Notes: generated by a model not told the origin, from the sequence alone. 64,000 nt of DNA from Anagrus nilaparvatae (GCA_022575985.1 JAKSXM010000272.1:19464501-19528500); one strand, 5' to 3'. Counted from the stretch's first letter, positions 34,962 through 47,249 are shown. Program-made: numbers and translations.

Positions 34962-35989
34962 TTTTTTTTTGAAAGTGTGAAAGTGTATTAACTTAGACTT
35001 ATTTAGGTTAGCTATTAGCTTATTTTCTTGACAATATTCATAAAAACTTTTAATAATTTATTCATGCCAATCTTAGAATCTGAAAGAAAATCTAAGTCAC
35101 CAGAATAAACAAGTATTAATATTTCTGTTAAATGAGAAGCTGATACACCTCTAATTCCTTTATCTTTCAAAAAGTCTTCTGAATCATGAATAAATAATGC
35201 AAAAAGTAGCGGGGATAAAGTTTCGCCCTGCAGGACTTCTTTGGTTACTTTTATTGACTCAGACATATCATTATTATTTGCTATTTTAATATTATCCTTA
35301 AAATAAATACAGGAAACTATACTTATAAATTTTGAGCTAAGACCTATTTTGACTAGTTTTTCCCATAAAATACTGTGATCTATAGTATTGTACGCACCTT
35401 TTAAATCTACAAAAAGATCATAAAGTTTTCCTCTTTCTTTTCTAAGATGTGTTTGAACTAAAATATTAAGTGTAAAAATATTATCTGAACAGCTACGTTT
35501 TTCTCTAAATCCTGTTTGCCATTCTGGCAGTTTATTATTTGCTTCACACCATTTAGAAGCCCTAGTATTTAATATTTGAGTAAACATCTTAGCAGTACAA
35601 TTAGGCAGTTCCACAGGATGATAGTTCTCGAGGTCCTCTGTGTCACCTTTGTTTTAAAAAATCATCTTTATGATTCTATCTGACCATGAAACTGGAGTGT
35701 TTTCATTTTCTGATACTTTATTACATAATAAATCTACATAAATAAGCCAATTATTTGACAAACATTTTAAAAATTCATAAAATATATTATTCTCACCAGG
35801 GCTTGTATGAGTTTTGCAATTTGCAAGAGCTAAGTTCATCAAAGCTTATTTCTTTATCTAATTCCTCAATGTATATCTTCTTATTTTTTCCTAAAATAAT
35901 TTATACCTCCCCAAAATTCTGTTGGATTAATAGCATTGCAAATATTATTGATTATATTTTTAGAGGTAAAGCCTCTTCGTGCACCTCCG
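34962..35989 (-). pseudogene. LINE reverse transcriptase remnant, inactivated
   Basis: Minus-strand non-LTR reverse transcriptase. From its N-terminal side: NPTEFWGGINYFRK (about 35900), a frame change, ANCKTHTSPGENNIFYEFLK (35770s), NTPVSWSDRIIKMIF, an in-frame stop at 35654-35656, NKGDTEDLENYHPVELPNC, QTGFREKRSCSDNIFTL, DLKGAYNTIDH, then GETLSPLLFALFIHDSEDFL and LVYSGDLDFLSDS. The long open part is 35015-35614 (about 199 codons). The catalytic F/YADD box reads YSGD here, so one of the two metal-binding aspartates of that box is lost. After a stop at 35015, frame-shifted sequence NLNKSKLIHFHTFK continues to about 34965. The Transib-like foldback lies immediately upstream (35990). Clade not assigned. 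Confidence 0.85.
35985..35989. repeat. Left 5-bp target duplication CTCCG
   Basis: CTCCG here and at 37670-37674 directly abuts the ends of the 1680-bp foldback. Confidence 0.6.
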
Positions 35990-37669
35990 CACAGTGATCT
36001 AGGAAAAAAAAAAGCGGAAATAAATCGGCTTTGATCGAGTTTCCATCCAATTTTAATGCGGGTTGGCTTGTTTTACTCCTGAAGACCTGTATTTTACGAA
36101 AGTAACGTAAAGAAAATTTTTTTCCACATGATTTTCACCCCTTTTTCAGAAAAACCCACCCCTAAAAAAAAATTTAAAGCAAAATTAAAATTTATTGAAA
36201 AAAGTTTTCTAGGCCGGGAAAAATTATTTATATGCTTGAATTTGATTGAAAAGAATAAATTATGTTAAAAAAAAAAAATTACCCCTATTCAACCCCTAAT
36301 TTCCCAAAAATTACCCTTAAACTTAAAAGGCTTATAAAATTTGTTTTTTTTTTAAATATTACATAAAATTTATATTGTAGAACTTTAAGAAATTGTTAAA
36401 TTATGTAGTTTTTATTTTTTATTACTTGATTGGCCTTCTTGTAGGCCAAAACAACCCTTCTAAACACTTAAAAGTAATCTAAAATTTAAAAACCCTAAAA
36501 TATTCCAGTCAAAATACGGGTTTGGTTGTATTTTCACTGGCGAACAGGAGAGTTGCTCTACTATAGATTTTTTGGGCCGCTGAACACAAAAATTGGGGTC
36601 ATTTCGTAGAGAAATGGGGGCTTCACCCTTAAATTTGCAAAAACTACCCCCGAAATGGGGGTGTTCTTGCTATTTTCGTACTTTTAGCATCCAGGATATG
36701 GTCATATAGGTTTTTTGGGGCACTAGTCAAGAATTTTGACTTCTTTTTCATAAATAATCAATATTTCACCCTTAAAAAAGGTAAAACTTCCCCTATTGGG
36801 GTGCTTTTGCTATTTTCCCACTTTGAGCATCCAGGATATGTCCATATAGGTTTTTTGGGTCGCTAATCAAGAATGTTTACTCTTTTTTGAAATATTGATT
36901 ATTTATGAAAAAGAAGTCAACATTCTTAACAAGTGTCCCAAAAAACCTATATGACCATATCCTGGATGCTTAAAGTACGAAAATAGCAAGAACACCCCCA
37001 TTTCGGGGGTACTTTTTGCAAATTTAAGGGTGAAGCCCCCATTTCTCTACGAAATGACCCCAATTTTCGTGTTCAGCGGCCCAAAAAACCTATTGTAGAG
37101 CAACTCTCCTGTTCGCCAGTGAAAATACAACCAAACCCGTATTTTGACTGGAATATTTTAGGGTTTTTAAATTTTAGATTACTTTTAAGTGTTTAGAAGT
37201 GTTGTTTTGGCCTACAAAAAGGCCAATCAAGTAATAAAAAATAAAAAATACATAATTTAACAATTTCTTAAAGTTCTAAAATATAAATTTTATGTAATAT
37301 TTAAAAAAAAAAAAAAATTTATAAGCCTTTTAAGTTTAAGGGTAATTTTTGGGAAATTAGGGGTTGAATAGGGGTAATTTTTTTTTTTTTAACATAATTT
37401 ATTCTTTTCAATCAAATTTAAGCATATAAATAATTTTTCACGACCTAGAAAATTTTTTTCAATAAATTTTAATTTTGCTACAAATTTTTTTTTTTAGGGG
37501 TGGGTTTTTCTGAAAAAGGGGTGAAAATCATGTGGAAAAAAATTTTCTTTACGTTACTTTCGTAAAATACAGGTCTTCAGGAGTAAAACAAGCCAACCCG
37601 CATTAAAATTGGATGAAAACTCGATCAAAGCCGATTTATTTCCGCTTTTTTTTTTCCTAGATCACTGTG
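35990..37669. mobile_element. 1680-bp Transib-like foldback element
   Basis: Arms of about 780 bp (35990-36768 and 36889-37669) are nearly identical, around a ~120-bp loop. The termini read CACAGTGATCTAGG followed by a run of A and GCGGAAATAAATCGGC. The element is flanked by a direct 5-bp CTCCG. Family knowledge: Transib transposons have ends starting with a CACWRTG-type heptamer and make 5-bp C+G-rich target duplications, and the immune RSS heptamer is CACAGTG. Both features fit here. The element carries no transposase frame, so any activity would depend on another copy. The inner part of the palindrome (36502-37153) is F1-like. The LINE remnant ends at its left border. An alternative is another superfamily with 5-bp duplications. 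Confidence 0.6.
36502..37153. mobile_element. Foldback F2, F1-related, inside the larger palindrome
   Basis: Ends TTCCAGTCAAAATACGGG match the F1 terminus (5007-5024). The arms share the F1 modules in diverged form: TTGCAAAAACTACCCCCGAA, TTGCTATTTTCGTACTTTTA, AGGTTTTTTGGG. The loop (about 36770-36888) is one extra module in plus orientation. F2 is concentric with the outer palindrome, so its arms belong to the same symmetric structure. Confidence 0.75.
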
Positions 37670-37674
37670 CTCCG
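37670..37674. repeat. Right 5-bp target duplication CTCCG
   Basis: Direct copy of 35985-35989 on the other side of the foldback. Confidence 0.6.
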
Positions 37675-39244
37675 TAATCCCACCTATGAATTTAAATATT
37701 TATAATTTTATTTTACATTTTTATTTCATAATTAATGCTTAAATATTCATGTAAACTTTATATTTATTTATAGAATTATTTGTCAATTTTATAAGACAAT
37801 AATTGGCTACTCTCGTCTCTCTTTTTTTCTCCTCCCCTCTTCTTAATACAACCAGTTCCTTGAAATCTGTTTACCTCCATAAGAATGCCAAACACTGTCC
37901 TTCTTCCCAATTGTCTTACAAAACTTATTAATTTTTCTTGCTAATTCTGTATACAATGTATATTATACTTTATACAACTTTTTATAAAATTAAAATATTT
38001 AGTCTTTATAATATTACAATTATTATATTACTTATTCTGGATCTATTTACTAGATTTAAATAATAGGCATACGCATCTTTTCTGTAAACAAATTGTGATA
38101 CTCTTTTTTTGTACAACTTTGTATAAATAAATCTCCCATCAATAAATCAGTTTAGGTGTTACAGTTTAAGTTGAATGTTTTAATCACCAAACAAATAATT
38201 AAAAAAAAAAAATACGAAAGAAATTCATTGGATTTATCCCCACCAACTTTCTTTATCATATTCTTCAGTTTTTCGACATTTAATTTAGTCAAACAAAATT
38301 TTACTGCGATATTTTAAATTAAATTTTTGATTAATAACAATTCTGGAATAACGTTAATTATTTTCCTCGTTGATTATATTCATTTATTCTTAATAAAAAA
38401 TTCACATAAAAATCGTTCTGATTCTTATCTTCAGAGTATGCTGAAGGAAAATTATTTATTACTTCAGGTTACTGAAGTATTTAAACCTCCAAATGAATAT
38501 TTTTTAATTTTTAACCTCGACATTATTTTAAATAATTTTCTCTTTGAATATGTATATTTTTAATTTAATCAAAAGCAATTTATAATGATAAGTTAATCAC
38601 TGAATTATTCCAAATAAATTTTAAAAGGGTATCAGTATTTTGATAAGTTTTATATTAAATTACTTATGATAACTCGCTTATTTTTATAATTTTTGAATTT
38701 TTGCTTTTATTAATAATTATTCCTCTCGATAATAATAATAATTCCTCTTATGAAAATAAACTTGGATAATAATATTATAAATATCTAACAAACAAAATAT
38801 TTTATTGATAATCTTTTCTGAAAATCATGGAACTTAATCATGCAAAAAATAATTACATTTTAAATTTGTCAGAAAAATATGTTTTAAATCTGATAAATAC
38901 AAAAATAAGCAATTTAATTATTAAATTCTAAGATTCTTATAGCAACAAATTTATACAATAATAAATATTACAATATTTTAGAGATAAATAAAGTATTTTT
39001 CTTTTAGAGGTTTTGAAAAATAAAATATTATAATAATTCATTCTTTCATTTTTGTTACAAATTAGGTGTAGTAGTGAGTTCTAGTATTTTGTAGTTTGTA
39101 ATTGAATGGAGAATTCAAAAACACTTTTTCCAATCCATTTTTTTCAATAATTTTTTACCAGTGGTGTAATATATCACTAGAAGATTTTTGAATACGTTCT
39201 AAGAGTCTTTTAGTGGCAAAAGAAATGATACTTAGATCATAACT
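37675..39244. other. A+T-rich DNA, no gene seen
   Basis: No supported gene. The upstream part of the LINE does not clearly resume here after the foldback. Confidence 0.45.
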
Positions 39245-40115
39245 ACCATAACAAAGAAGTTAATCAAATTCTTACATCTATATCACCTATTTACTTCCTA
39301 CCTAAATTACACAAACTAGAATTAATAGAAAATATAAACATAGAATCAGATATTCCTCTTAGATCTTTTGTACCTATCTTTAACAGCCCGAATGCCCGTA
39401 AAGGCCTGTATCTTACATGAAAACCCCAAAAACTGCATATCTCCCTCTCTTTCCCATATAAAAAAAATAATAACCATTTTTGCAAAAAAAATGACAAAAC
39501 CTGAATTCCCAAAAATAATATAATGATCTCTTTGGATAAAAATTATCATAAGATACACAAAAATTGCAATATTCCATTCACAGAAATAATTGATGCCATT
39601 AGGTTTCTCTACACTAACACCTACATAACCTTTAATTCAGTTATAAATAGACAACTTGAAGGTACGCCAATGGGAATTGCAATATCATTATTATTAGCAA
39701 ACATGATCATGAATGATCTAGAAGTTGCAAGACTAAACAAGCTAAATTTCAAACCATCCTTTTACTAACGAAACGTAGATGATGTCATATTGTGTGTACC
39801 CGAAGATAAAATTGTACGTGTATTAGAAGTATTCAGCAGTTAATATAAAAACTCCAGTTTATTGTATAAATATAAAATAAACGTTCATTATATATGAGAA
39901 TTATTGAACATCAACGTGACATAAAGAAAAAAATCAAATATTATGGAAACTGGTCATATTCCAGATTTTGAAAATGTCATCATCCTAGATCAAGAACCCA
40001 AATATAGTAAAAGATTAGTATCTGAAATGATACCCATACACCAACAAGAGTTTCCATTGAATAATAAAGAGGACACGGAGAATCTACATGGTATTTAAAG
40101 TCACTTCGAGGCTAT
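39245..40115 (+). pseudogene. Penelope-like element reverse transcriptase remnant
   Basis: Plus-strand fragments match the Penelope-like reverse transcriptase in order: YFLPKLHK (39285-39310), IPLRSFVPIFNSP (about 39350-39390), then in an 81-codon frame (39523-39768) IPFTEIIDAIRFLYTNTY, INRQLEGTPMGIAISLLLAN and NDLEVARLNKL. After a stop come NVDDVILCVPEDKI (the YVDD catalytic box with Y changed to N) and, near 39985, ILDQEPKYSKRLVSEMIPIH. Family knowledge: these blocks (LPKIHK, PLRPIVSS, GTPMG.PLS, VDD, H.KRL.SEM) are typical of Penelope-like elements. Stops and frame changes show decay. A GIY-YIG endonuclease domain was not seen. Likely 5'- and 3'-truncated. Confidence 0.8.
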
Positions 40116-40318
40116 TAACTTCATTTACGAAAGAGACCATACACCACCACCCACATCAATACTATGAGAGGTTTTATTCGTTTAGAGGATTCACAAAAGT
40201 ATTTGAACTAGATCGTTTTTGTCGGAATTAAGTTTGAGGGGAAAAAAATCGATTATTTAGCAGACAAATTTTTTTGATTCAGAATGTTGAAAATTTTTTA
40301 CAATAATTTAATATACTA

Positions 40319-40840
40319 ACAAGGGGATACTGCTATAACTTTGGGAAACTAAATTGCAATCTATAGTTATGGATGACCTTAATATGTGGAAAAATCACCC
40401 CTGATATCCTCCGTTTATTTTAATGGACCTTCTGGGATTAGAAAAGTAGTGCTCAATATTATTAAATATAGGTTTATTTTCAATATCATGCTGCAACCTC
40501 AAAAATTAACATTTTTTTGTTGTAAATGTCAACTTTCAAGCTCCGTAAACCACAATATTTTATCACTACTTCTTTCATCGCTGTAACCAATTAACCGTTT
40601 TGGTTAATTGGCTATTTTAAAACATTTTAAAATGGCTATTTTCGTCAAAAGTTATAATTTTCAGCCAATAATGTCTATTTAGTTAATTAGCTATACTGAT
40701 GAGAAAATTGGTGATAGAAAATGGTAGGTTACGGAGCTTAAAAGGTGACATTTTTATTTTTTCAACTATTAAAGTGATCCATAGACCATACAACTATAGA
40801 TTGTGATTTGGTTTCCCAAAAGTAGCAGTCTCCCCTTGTA
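40319..40840. mobile_element. 522-bp inverted-repeat element, AACAAGGGGA ends
   Basis: Left AACAAGGGGATACTGCTATA, ACTTTGGGAAACTAAATTGC, AATCTATAGTT. The complement of the right reads TACAAGGGGAGACTGCTACT, TTTGGGAAACCAAATCAC, AATCTATAGTTG. Arms continue inward (TCAACTTTCAAGCTCCGTAA with TTACGGAGCTTAAAAGGTGA). No gene inside. A one-ended relative starts at 2498. Confidence 0.8.
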
Positions 40841-42974
40841 AGATGAAAAAACTTAATATTTATGTTTATATGAACAATAGGCTAAAGTGAAAGCTATAGA
40901 CTTAGTAATACGTTTGTTCTCAAAACTTTTCTAAAATACTACTATAGATAAATTCATTAAAAAATCATCACTAATAGAATTTTCTCTCGACATGAAAGTA
41001 TATCATTTTTTTTATATAGCTCTATACGATTAACATAAAAATAATAAATTATTCGTACATTAGTATTAAAGTTAAAAATATTACAAAGGCCAACTGGCTG
41101 CTAAATTACAAAAATAGAAAAAAATATATATTTTTTCCTTAATATATCAGAATATATACTGTTGTATACATCAAGTAAATAAAGCTTATAGATTTCAAAG
41201 ATGTAAAAGAGAGCCAAGAAAATCCCTATGTTAACACAGCAGCTTAAAGTTTATATTATATATATAGGGGAAAACTAGCGCACATGATCATTGTGAAAAA
41301 GAGGCGCTAAAAGAGTGGGAAGTAGATATATTTATACTTATATAGGCGCCTACTCGCTGCAGGAGATAAACCTCATTCTCTGTACTTTTACAAACAAGCA
41401 CATTTCACCGATATTTTTTTTTTTTTGAAAATCAAGTAAAGAAATAATGTCTATATGTTTAATAAAATTTATACTTTTTGATATATGAATTTAAAAATAT
41501 TATATTAACTTAAAAATTGTCGGTAAACGTGGGATTTTATTTGTATTTTTTAACATAAAAATACATTATTTTTTTACAAATGTAGGATTTACAAAAAGTA
41601 ATGAGGCCATAATCTAGTTCATATATGTGTAATTACTTAAACTTATATACCAGTAAAACACGAAATCTAGCACGACTTAACTCTTTCATATACACACATA
41701 TATATTATATTTATGGGATAGTATGAATGTATATGTATGTAATAATAATAACAATGATAATAAGTAAGTTATTAAATGTAAAAATTTTTTTTTTACCTTG
41801 ACATACGCACACAAATGTATAATATTGAATAAAAAAAAAAGAATATGTATGAATTTTTTAAAATATGTTTGACCTTTTACGTTATACAAATCGATCATAT
41901 AATATAGACTGACATTGACAAAGAGTATTGTATTTAAACAAGTATATAGATGTGTGCTATGATAAAAATAAATGTCTAATTTAATTAGTAATAATAATAA
42001 AAATTATTTTAATAATTTAAATTGCAAATTATTAACTTTTCAATGTATAAACTGAAGAACATTTTGATACAAATAGCAGATTATCTAGAAAACTTTTGAG
42101 AATTCAAACCTTGCTTTTGCAAAAGGTTTATTATTCAATAACAAAGTTTGTTTTTTTAATTTTTGGATCAAAAATCCAAAATTATAGGTTTTACCTGAAA
42201 GTAAGATATTTTTACCTTAATTATATTTACAAATATAATATTTAGTTTAAAAAACGTTAAATTTATTTGCATATTTTACCAAATTTTGCATATTTTATCA
42301 AATCTTTTGGCCCAGCTGAACTTTACCTAAAAGTATTGAAACTATGTCCCCCCCCCCCCTGTTCTCTCTAAGCTTGTTTAGCCCTTTTCAATAATAAGTT
42401 AATTATATTGAATAAATTTCCTAAAGCTTAGAAACATAGTAACATTCTACCTGCAAAAGTTCCAAACCCAAGTTCACTTGGTGACTATATAGACATAAAC
42501 AAATTTTTGATTATTTAAACCAGTTTAATTTAATTACCAGCTATAATTATCCTTTATGCAATAGTATCTTTACGACTCACGTCCAGAAAAGTAAAGATTG
42601 GCTCAAATTGAACGCAAATTAACTTTTGAGGCAAAGCCTAAAATATCAATTAGAACACCCCCTACAACTGATTTCCTTTTTTTTTTTATGTAAAAAATCT
42701 AATCTCAAGAGTAGTTAAATTAAAAAATTTTAATATACTTTATTTGATACATTGGTTATGTATGGTATTCACCCATACCCATGGTATTTTCATACGCTCA
42801 TAAAATTTTTACCTCGGGGTATCCATTCTTTCACCTGCCTTAGATATTCCTGATTACCTACCTTTTTGTCTTAACTGATATTTTCCCAAACGGGTTTAAA
42901 TAAACTATTTGATTTTCGGCTAGAAATTTTATAAAAAATGAAAATTTATATATTAGAAAAAAAATTTTTCATAT
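40841..42974. other. A+T-rich DNA, no gene seen
   Basis: No supported gene. A homopolymer of about 13 C lies at 42347-42359. Microsatellite-like TA and TG stretches occur around 41700-41760. Confidence 0.5.
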
Positions 42975-43215
42975 GCAAAGATTTGTTCTTCTTATCAGCG
43001 GCCTGAAAGCACGTATTTCCCGGCCACGGTACGACCGCAAAAGACGTGTTTTCTCGCCACTGATGAAGAAAAATCGTATATGACTCTTGTCCATAAATAA
43101 AGAATGGCCCAAATCGCAGTTTACCAACCTCGGCTTCGCCCCGAATGGTAATTTACATGCATTTTGGGCCATTCTTTACATTTCTGGACATGGGCTCGTA
43201 ATATACTATTTTCAG
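42975..43215 (+). repeat. Family B hairpin repeat, reference copy
   Basis: The cleanest full copy. C+G-rich left part: GAAAGCACGTATTTCCCGGC, AAAAGACGTGTTTTCTCGCC, ACTGATGAAGAAAAATCG. Then a palindrome: AAAGAATGGCCCAAATCGC, TTTACC, loop AACCTCGGCTTCGCCCC, GGTAATTTAC and TTTTGGGCCATTCTTTA. The tail is GGACATGGGCTCGTAATATA. It has no pol III box match, so a tRNA-derived SINE is not supported. Minus-strand frames through it recur in every copy and reflect the repeat, not genes. Confidence 0.8.
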
Positions 43216-44994
43216 TTACTGGTGTCGATTTTCAAAATTTTTGACCGAAAGTGAAATATAGCCTCTCAAAGTTGGGTTATTAATATATAATAGCAAATAT
43301 GGCCAAAAAGTAATTTTAATTTTAAAGACTAACCAATCAAAAAAAAGAAAAAATAGTAATCTTACGAAGTTTTTAATATAATTTAAAGGTTTTTAGACTC
43401 TTTCAAGATGGCGGACGTCAAAATTGGAATTCAATGTTTTTTTTAGTTTTGATTTTATCTCGGATTTTATTTCTTGAAATCTACTACCATTTTGTTGTCC
43501 CCCGTCTTGGTAAATTTCAGTGACCTTTAAAATATATGTTAAAAGCTTCTGAGCTTTACATTTTCTTTAATTTCATATATTATCTAGTCCCAATTTTTAA
43601 ATTAAATAAATTAAACAACTATGAGAAACTATATTTTTCTTCCGGTGAATAATTTTGAAATTCCGACTCCGACAAATGAAAAGGAAACTCTTTTTACATA
43701 GGAAAGCATTTTCGTCTAAAATAAATTATCAATTTTTATTACTTTTATAGACGAAAACGATTAAAGTCCGCTTAGGAAGGTATGGATCTCAGTATGGAAA
43801 AACTCAGTGTACACCAAAGTGTCAATCATTTTTATGACTAAATATTTTGCAACTGTTTATTTATATATACAACCTTTATTATACATTTTAGAGCCATATA
43901 TTATAATATTACTCCACCCATAAATTTTAACAATATGCGTATGAATAAGGAGAAATAATAGAGCTTAAAATTACAAGTTAGTATACTTTAACTAATGAAT
44001 TGTGTATAATATAAACTTTATCTATTAATAATATCACTGCATTATAGATATTACATACTTGCTATCTTTATTTATGGTCAATATACGAAGTAAAGTACAC
44101 ATTCACTACTTATTTAGTAGAGGAAATCATTATAGACAATTCCAGTTTTCCACCAACACCTAAAAGTGACCTCAATCTTTATGAAATTCTCACCTTAGTC
44201 AAAAACTATATATATTTAAACTTTTTGGACGAAGTTCCATTGGGGTTTGGTTTGTCCCTTCCTGGGGGTGGTAAAAAATTTCAAAAAGGCGATTGGAATT
44301 GAATATCTTTTGCATACTAAACCGAAAAGGTCTATATTTATGAACTTTTCAATTAGATGTGCCCCTTTTAAGTTACAGCCCTTAAAACTTTGGTTACTCT
44401 TCACAGTGTACTAATTCTATTTAAGACTGTCACTTATTTCTGTATAGATAGTCAAAGATGAAAATACTGGCTTCAAAATGAATCAAGGAGTCACGAGATT
44501 GAGTTTCAAAAAAAATTGTTTGATTCAAATTTTTATGGTTATAAAAGGTAACCTTGATAATTTTTCGGTGCAATAAGTATAATATCATTTTCTTAAATTA
44601 GCTTTAATTTATTCATTAAAATAAATAAAGAAATAAAAATGGAGAAAGAAACATTTCTTATTTGCTCATAATTATTTGCATATAAAATTTAATTTAGCAA
44701 TCTCGCTGCCCAGTTTCTTTCCCGATTTTAAAATTAGTGTTTCATGTGAAATAAGGAAAAGTATTATATCTCGTGAATTGACTTTTTATAGCTATTTCCC
44801 AGTTAATTGGACATTAATTAAGGTAATCATAACAAAATTGGTAAAATTTGCTAAATTTAATCAATTTCAAAAACTTTATAATTTTGTTTAATGAAATAGT
44901 CTGGTACCATCTTTTTCTTAGATATTTAACTATTTAGTTGGGTAATATTAATGTATTAAATGTAAAGAATATTTTATGAAAAATGTTAATTTAC
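43216..44994. other. A+T-rich DNA, no gene seen
   Basis: A single AAGATGGCGGACGTC (43405-43419), similar to a YY1/Pho-type site, lies in otherwise ordinary sequence. The stretch 44215-44410 is less A+T-rich but has no recognised frame. Confidence 0.45.
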
Positions 44995-45318
44995 CTGGGG
45001 TCGAATTCCCATAATTCATTTTTCACGATTCGCTAATATTTGGTTATATTTTTCAAAATATTCATGAATCGTAAATCAATAACAAAATTGTTTTTTTTTC
45101 TGAATAAATAATAAAATATTAAAATAATCAAAGTTAAAACTATACTTTTTAATAAAATAAATATTTTTTATCAATAGAAATATTAACTATCGTTTTCAGA
45201 TTGTTTTATATAAAAATTTAATTTGTGTCTGCAATCATTCGCGTTTTATGATTCATTCATTTTTCACTAAAAATATAAACTAGCGAATTTTAAAAAATGA
45301 GTAATTGGAATCCTTGGA
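44995..45318. mobile_element. ~325-bp decayed palindromic MITE
   Basis: Left GGGGTCGAATTCCCATAATT, CATTTTTCACGATTCGCTAA. The complement of the right reads AAGGATTCCAATTACTCATT, TTTTAAAATTCGCTAGTTTA. Arm divergence is high. Confidence 0.55.
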
Positions 45319-47249
45319 ACAGAAGTAAAACCAACTTAAAAATGGAGTTTTTCTAGCGGATTCCAGGTTCATTAGTCATTCATTATAAGGATGATTGAAA
45401 TTTATTAGAAAGTTAAGGAAAGGACCCTAAAAATTGGCGAAAATTGATCTGAATGGATTTTTCTAAAATTAAGGGTTTCGTGGTCTAAACAAACCCCACT
45501 ATCTGAACTAATTAAGCTGGAATGTTCACTAAACCAAAAGGTATTTTTCCATTTAACAATTTTTCCATAAACTATACTAAAATTTGTTCAATTATTTAGC
45601 TACATTAACAGGGTTTAGATTTTAACCATTTCGTATTTTTTAAAGTGAGCCATATATTTATAGCTAGCAAAAATTTGATGTATATGAATGATTATTTTCT
45701 ATGTTTTTATTAATAAAATAATTATTTACTCAATTTAAATGATAAGCTTTCCACTAGAAATTTCCAGCTACTTTTGCGCCATTAAGATTTAAAAGAAACT
45801 AAATTTGCAAGTATAAAGTAAATTTTATTTCCATAATTATAAAACTCTTTATTTTTCTAGACAAAGATTAAATAGGTTCGATGTTTGTGAGTATAAATGT
45901 TAGTGACTAAGAATCGTTTTTACTTGGTAGAATCTAAGAAACCATAAAAAATAGAAAAAAAAGTTTTTACTTTTAACAAACGTTAACTCTACCGACGAAG
46001 ATAGCAAACTTTATATTCTCCTATGAATTTTAAAGAGCATTTATTAGAAAATTTTTTAAATAAAACTTATTAAATACTCCTTTTCTTATAATTTCTGCAT
46101 TTATTTAGTATATTTATGAAATTGGCATTTACTCGAATTCATGTTAAAATATAATAAAGCAAACTTTGAACCAAGAAGAACAATAATTCTCTGTAATTTT
46201 ATGTTCATTCTATTGATTTTGGATACTTAAAACAATGAAAAAGATAAAAACTCTTCTTTTTTAAATCAATAAGTTATATCTTTTAGTTAATTAAGTAATT
46301 TCCGGTATTGCAAATTTTACTTTCATAAAATTTATTACAAAAACATCTTTTATACTATTGGTTTTTTTAGTATTCCTATATTTAAAATTTTAAAAATGTG
46401 CTTGAAAATCTTGTTTATTTGGCTTACTTTAATGTCAAATTTATCACAGTAACTTGAGTTTTAATTGTACTCTGACTATTAACTTTTGAATGAATTCATT
46501 GTATTATAATGCAATATGAATTTTATTGCGTGTTTAAATAAAATCAGTAAAATAAAATTTCAAATTTACCAAACTTCATAAAAATTATTGTAGATATTTT
46601 AAACTATTATTAGTTGCTACATGGATAGATCGCTTTAATTGATTAATCTAGTTGAATTTTCAAACACTCTCTGATTTTCAGGATGGTTTACAGTTTATTT
46701 TGACCATTCAAAGTTTTTATTTGATATTTTATTACTTTGATTAAATTTTCAATTAATTAGATACTTAACCAAAGCAATCCATCCGTACCTAAAATGTTCC
46801 TTTAATTTTACATGCAATGCATACTTTATCTTTAAATTATTCGTCCATAAAAATACAGTAGACGACAAACAGACTAAACTCCAAGATAAAATCGATAAAA
46901 AAGTATATTGAACAAAAAATAAACAATACCAAATGAAATAAAAAAAAGTCTCATAATTTATTATGACATGATGCATCTGATAATAAAAAATAGCACCTGT
47001 TTCATCAAGGCATTAAATTTATAGTGTACAAGCCTGCTTTAAAGTATAATAATAATTAAAGAATTTTTTTGCTACCAATAAATATATTTTTTTTTTTTTG
47101 TTGCTAATTTTATTATACAAGTTTAACAAAAAAATATACATGTGTACATAGCAAATGCACACATGTAGATAAAATTCGCAATTTCCCCTTATGTAATACA
47201 AATACAGAAGACCCATCTTTCTATATAATACATATATATACCCATATAT
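45319..47249. other. A+T-rich DNA, no gene seen
   Basis: No supported feature. Confidence 0.5.

Noticed and set aside
39291..39558. Two overlapping minus-strand frames of about 70 codons
   Set aside because: They are antisense to the Penelope-like remnant and have no resemblance to known proteins.
42969..43172. Minus-strand frames with similar peptide (..LGHSLF.DK..) recurring at several places
   Set aside because: They occur in every family B copy and arise from the repeat. They are not a gene family.
44996..45012. GGGGTCGAATTCCC resembling a tRNA T-arm
   Set aside because: No acceptor, D or anticodon arms can be folded around it, and it is the end of an inverted repeat.
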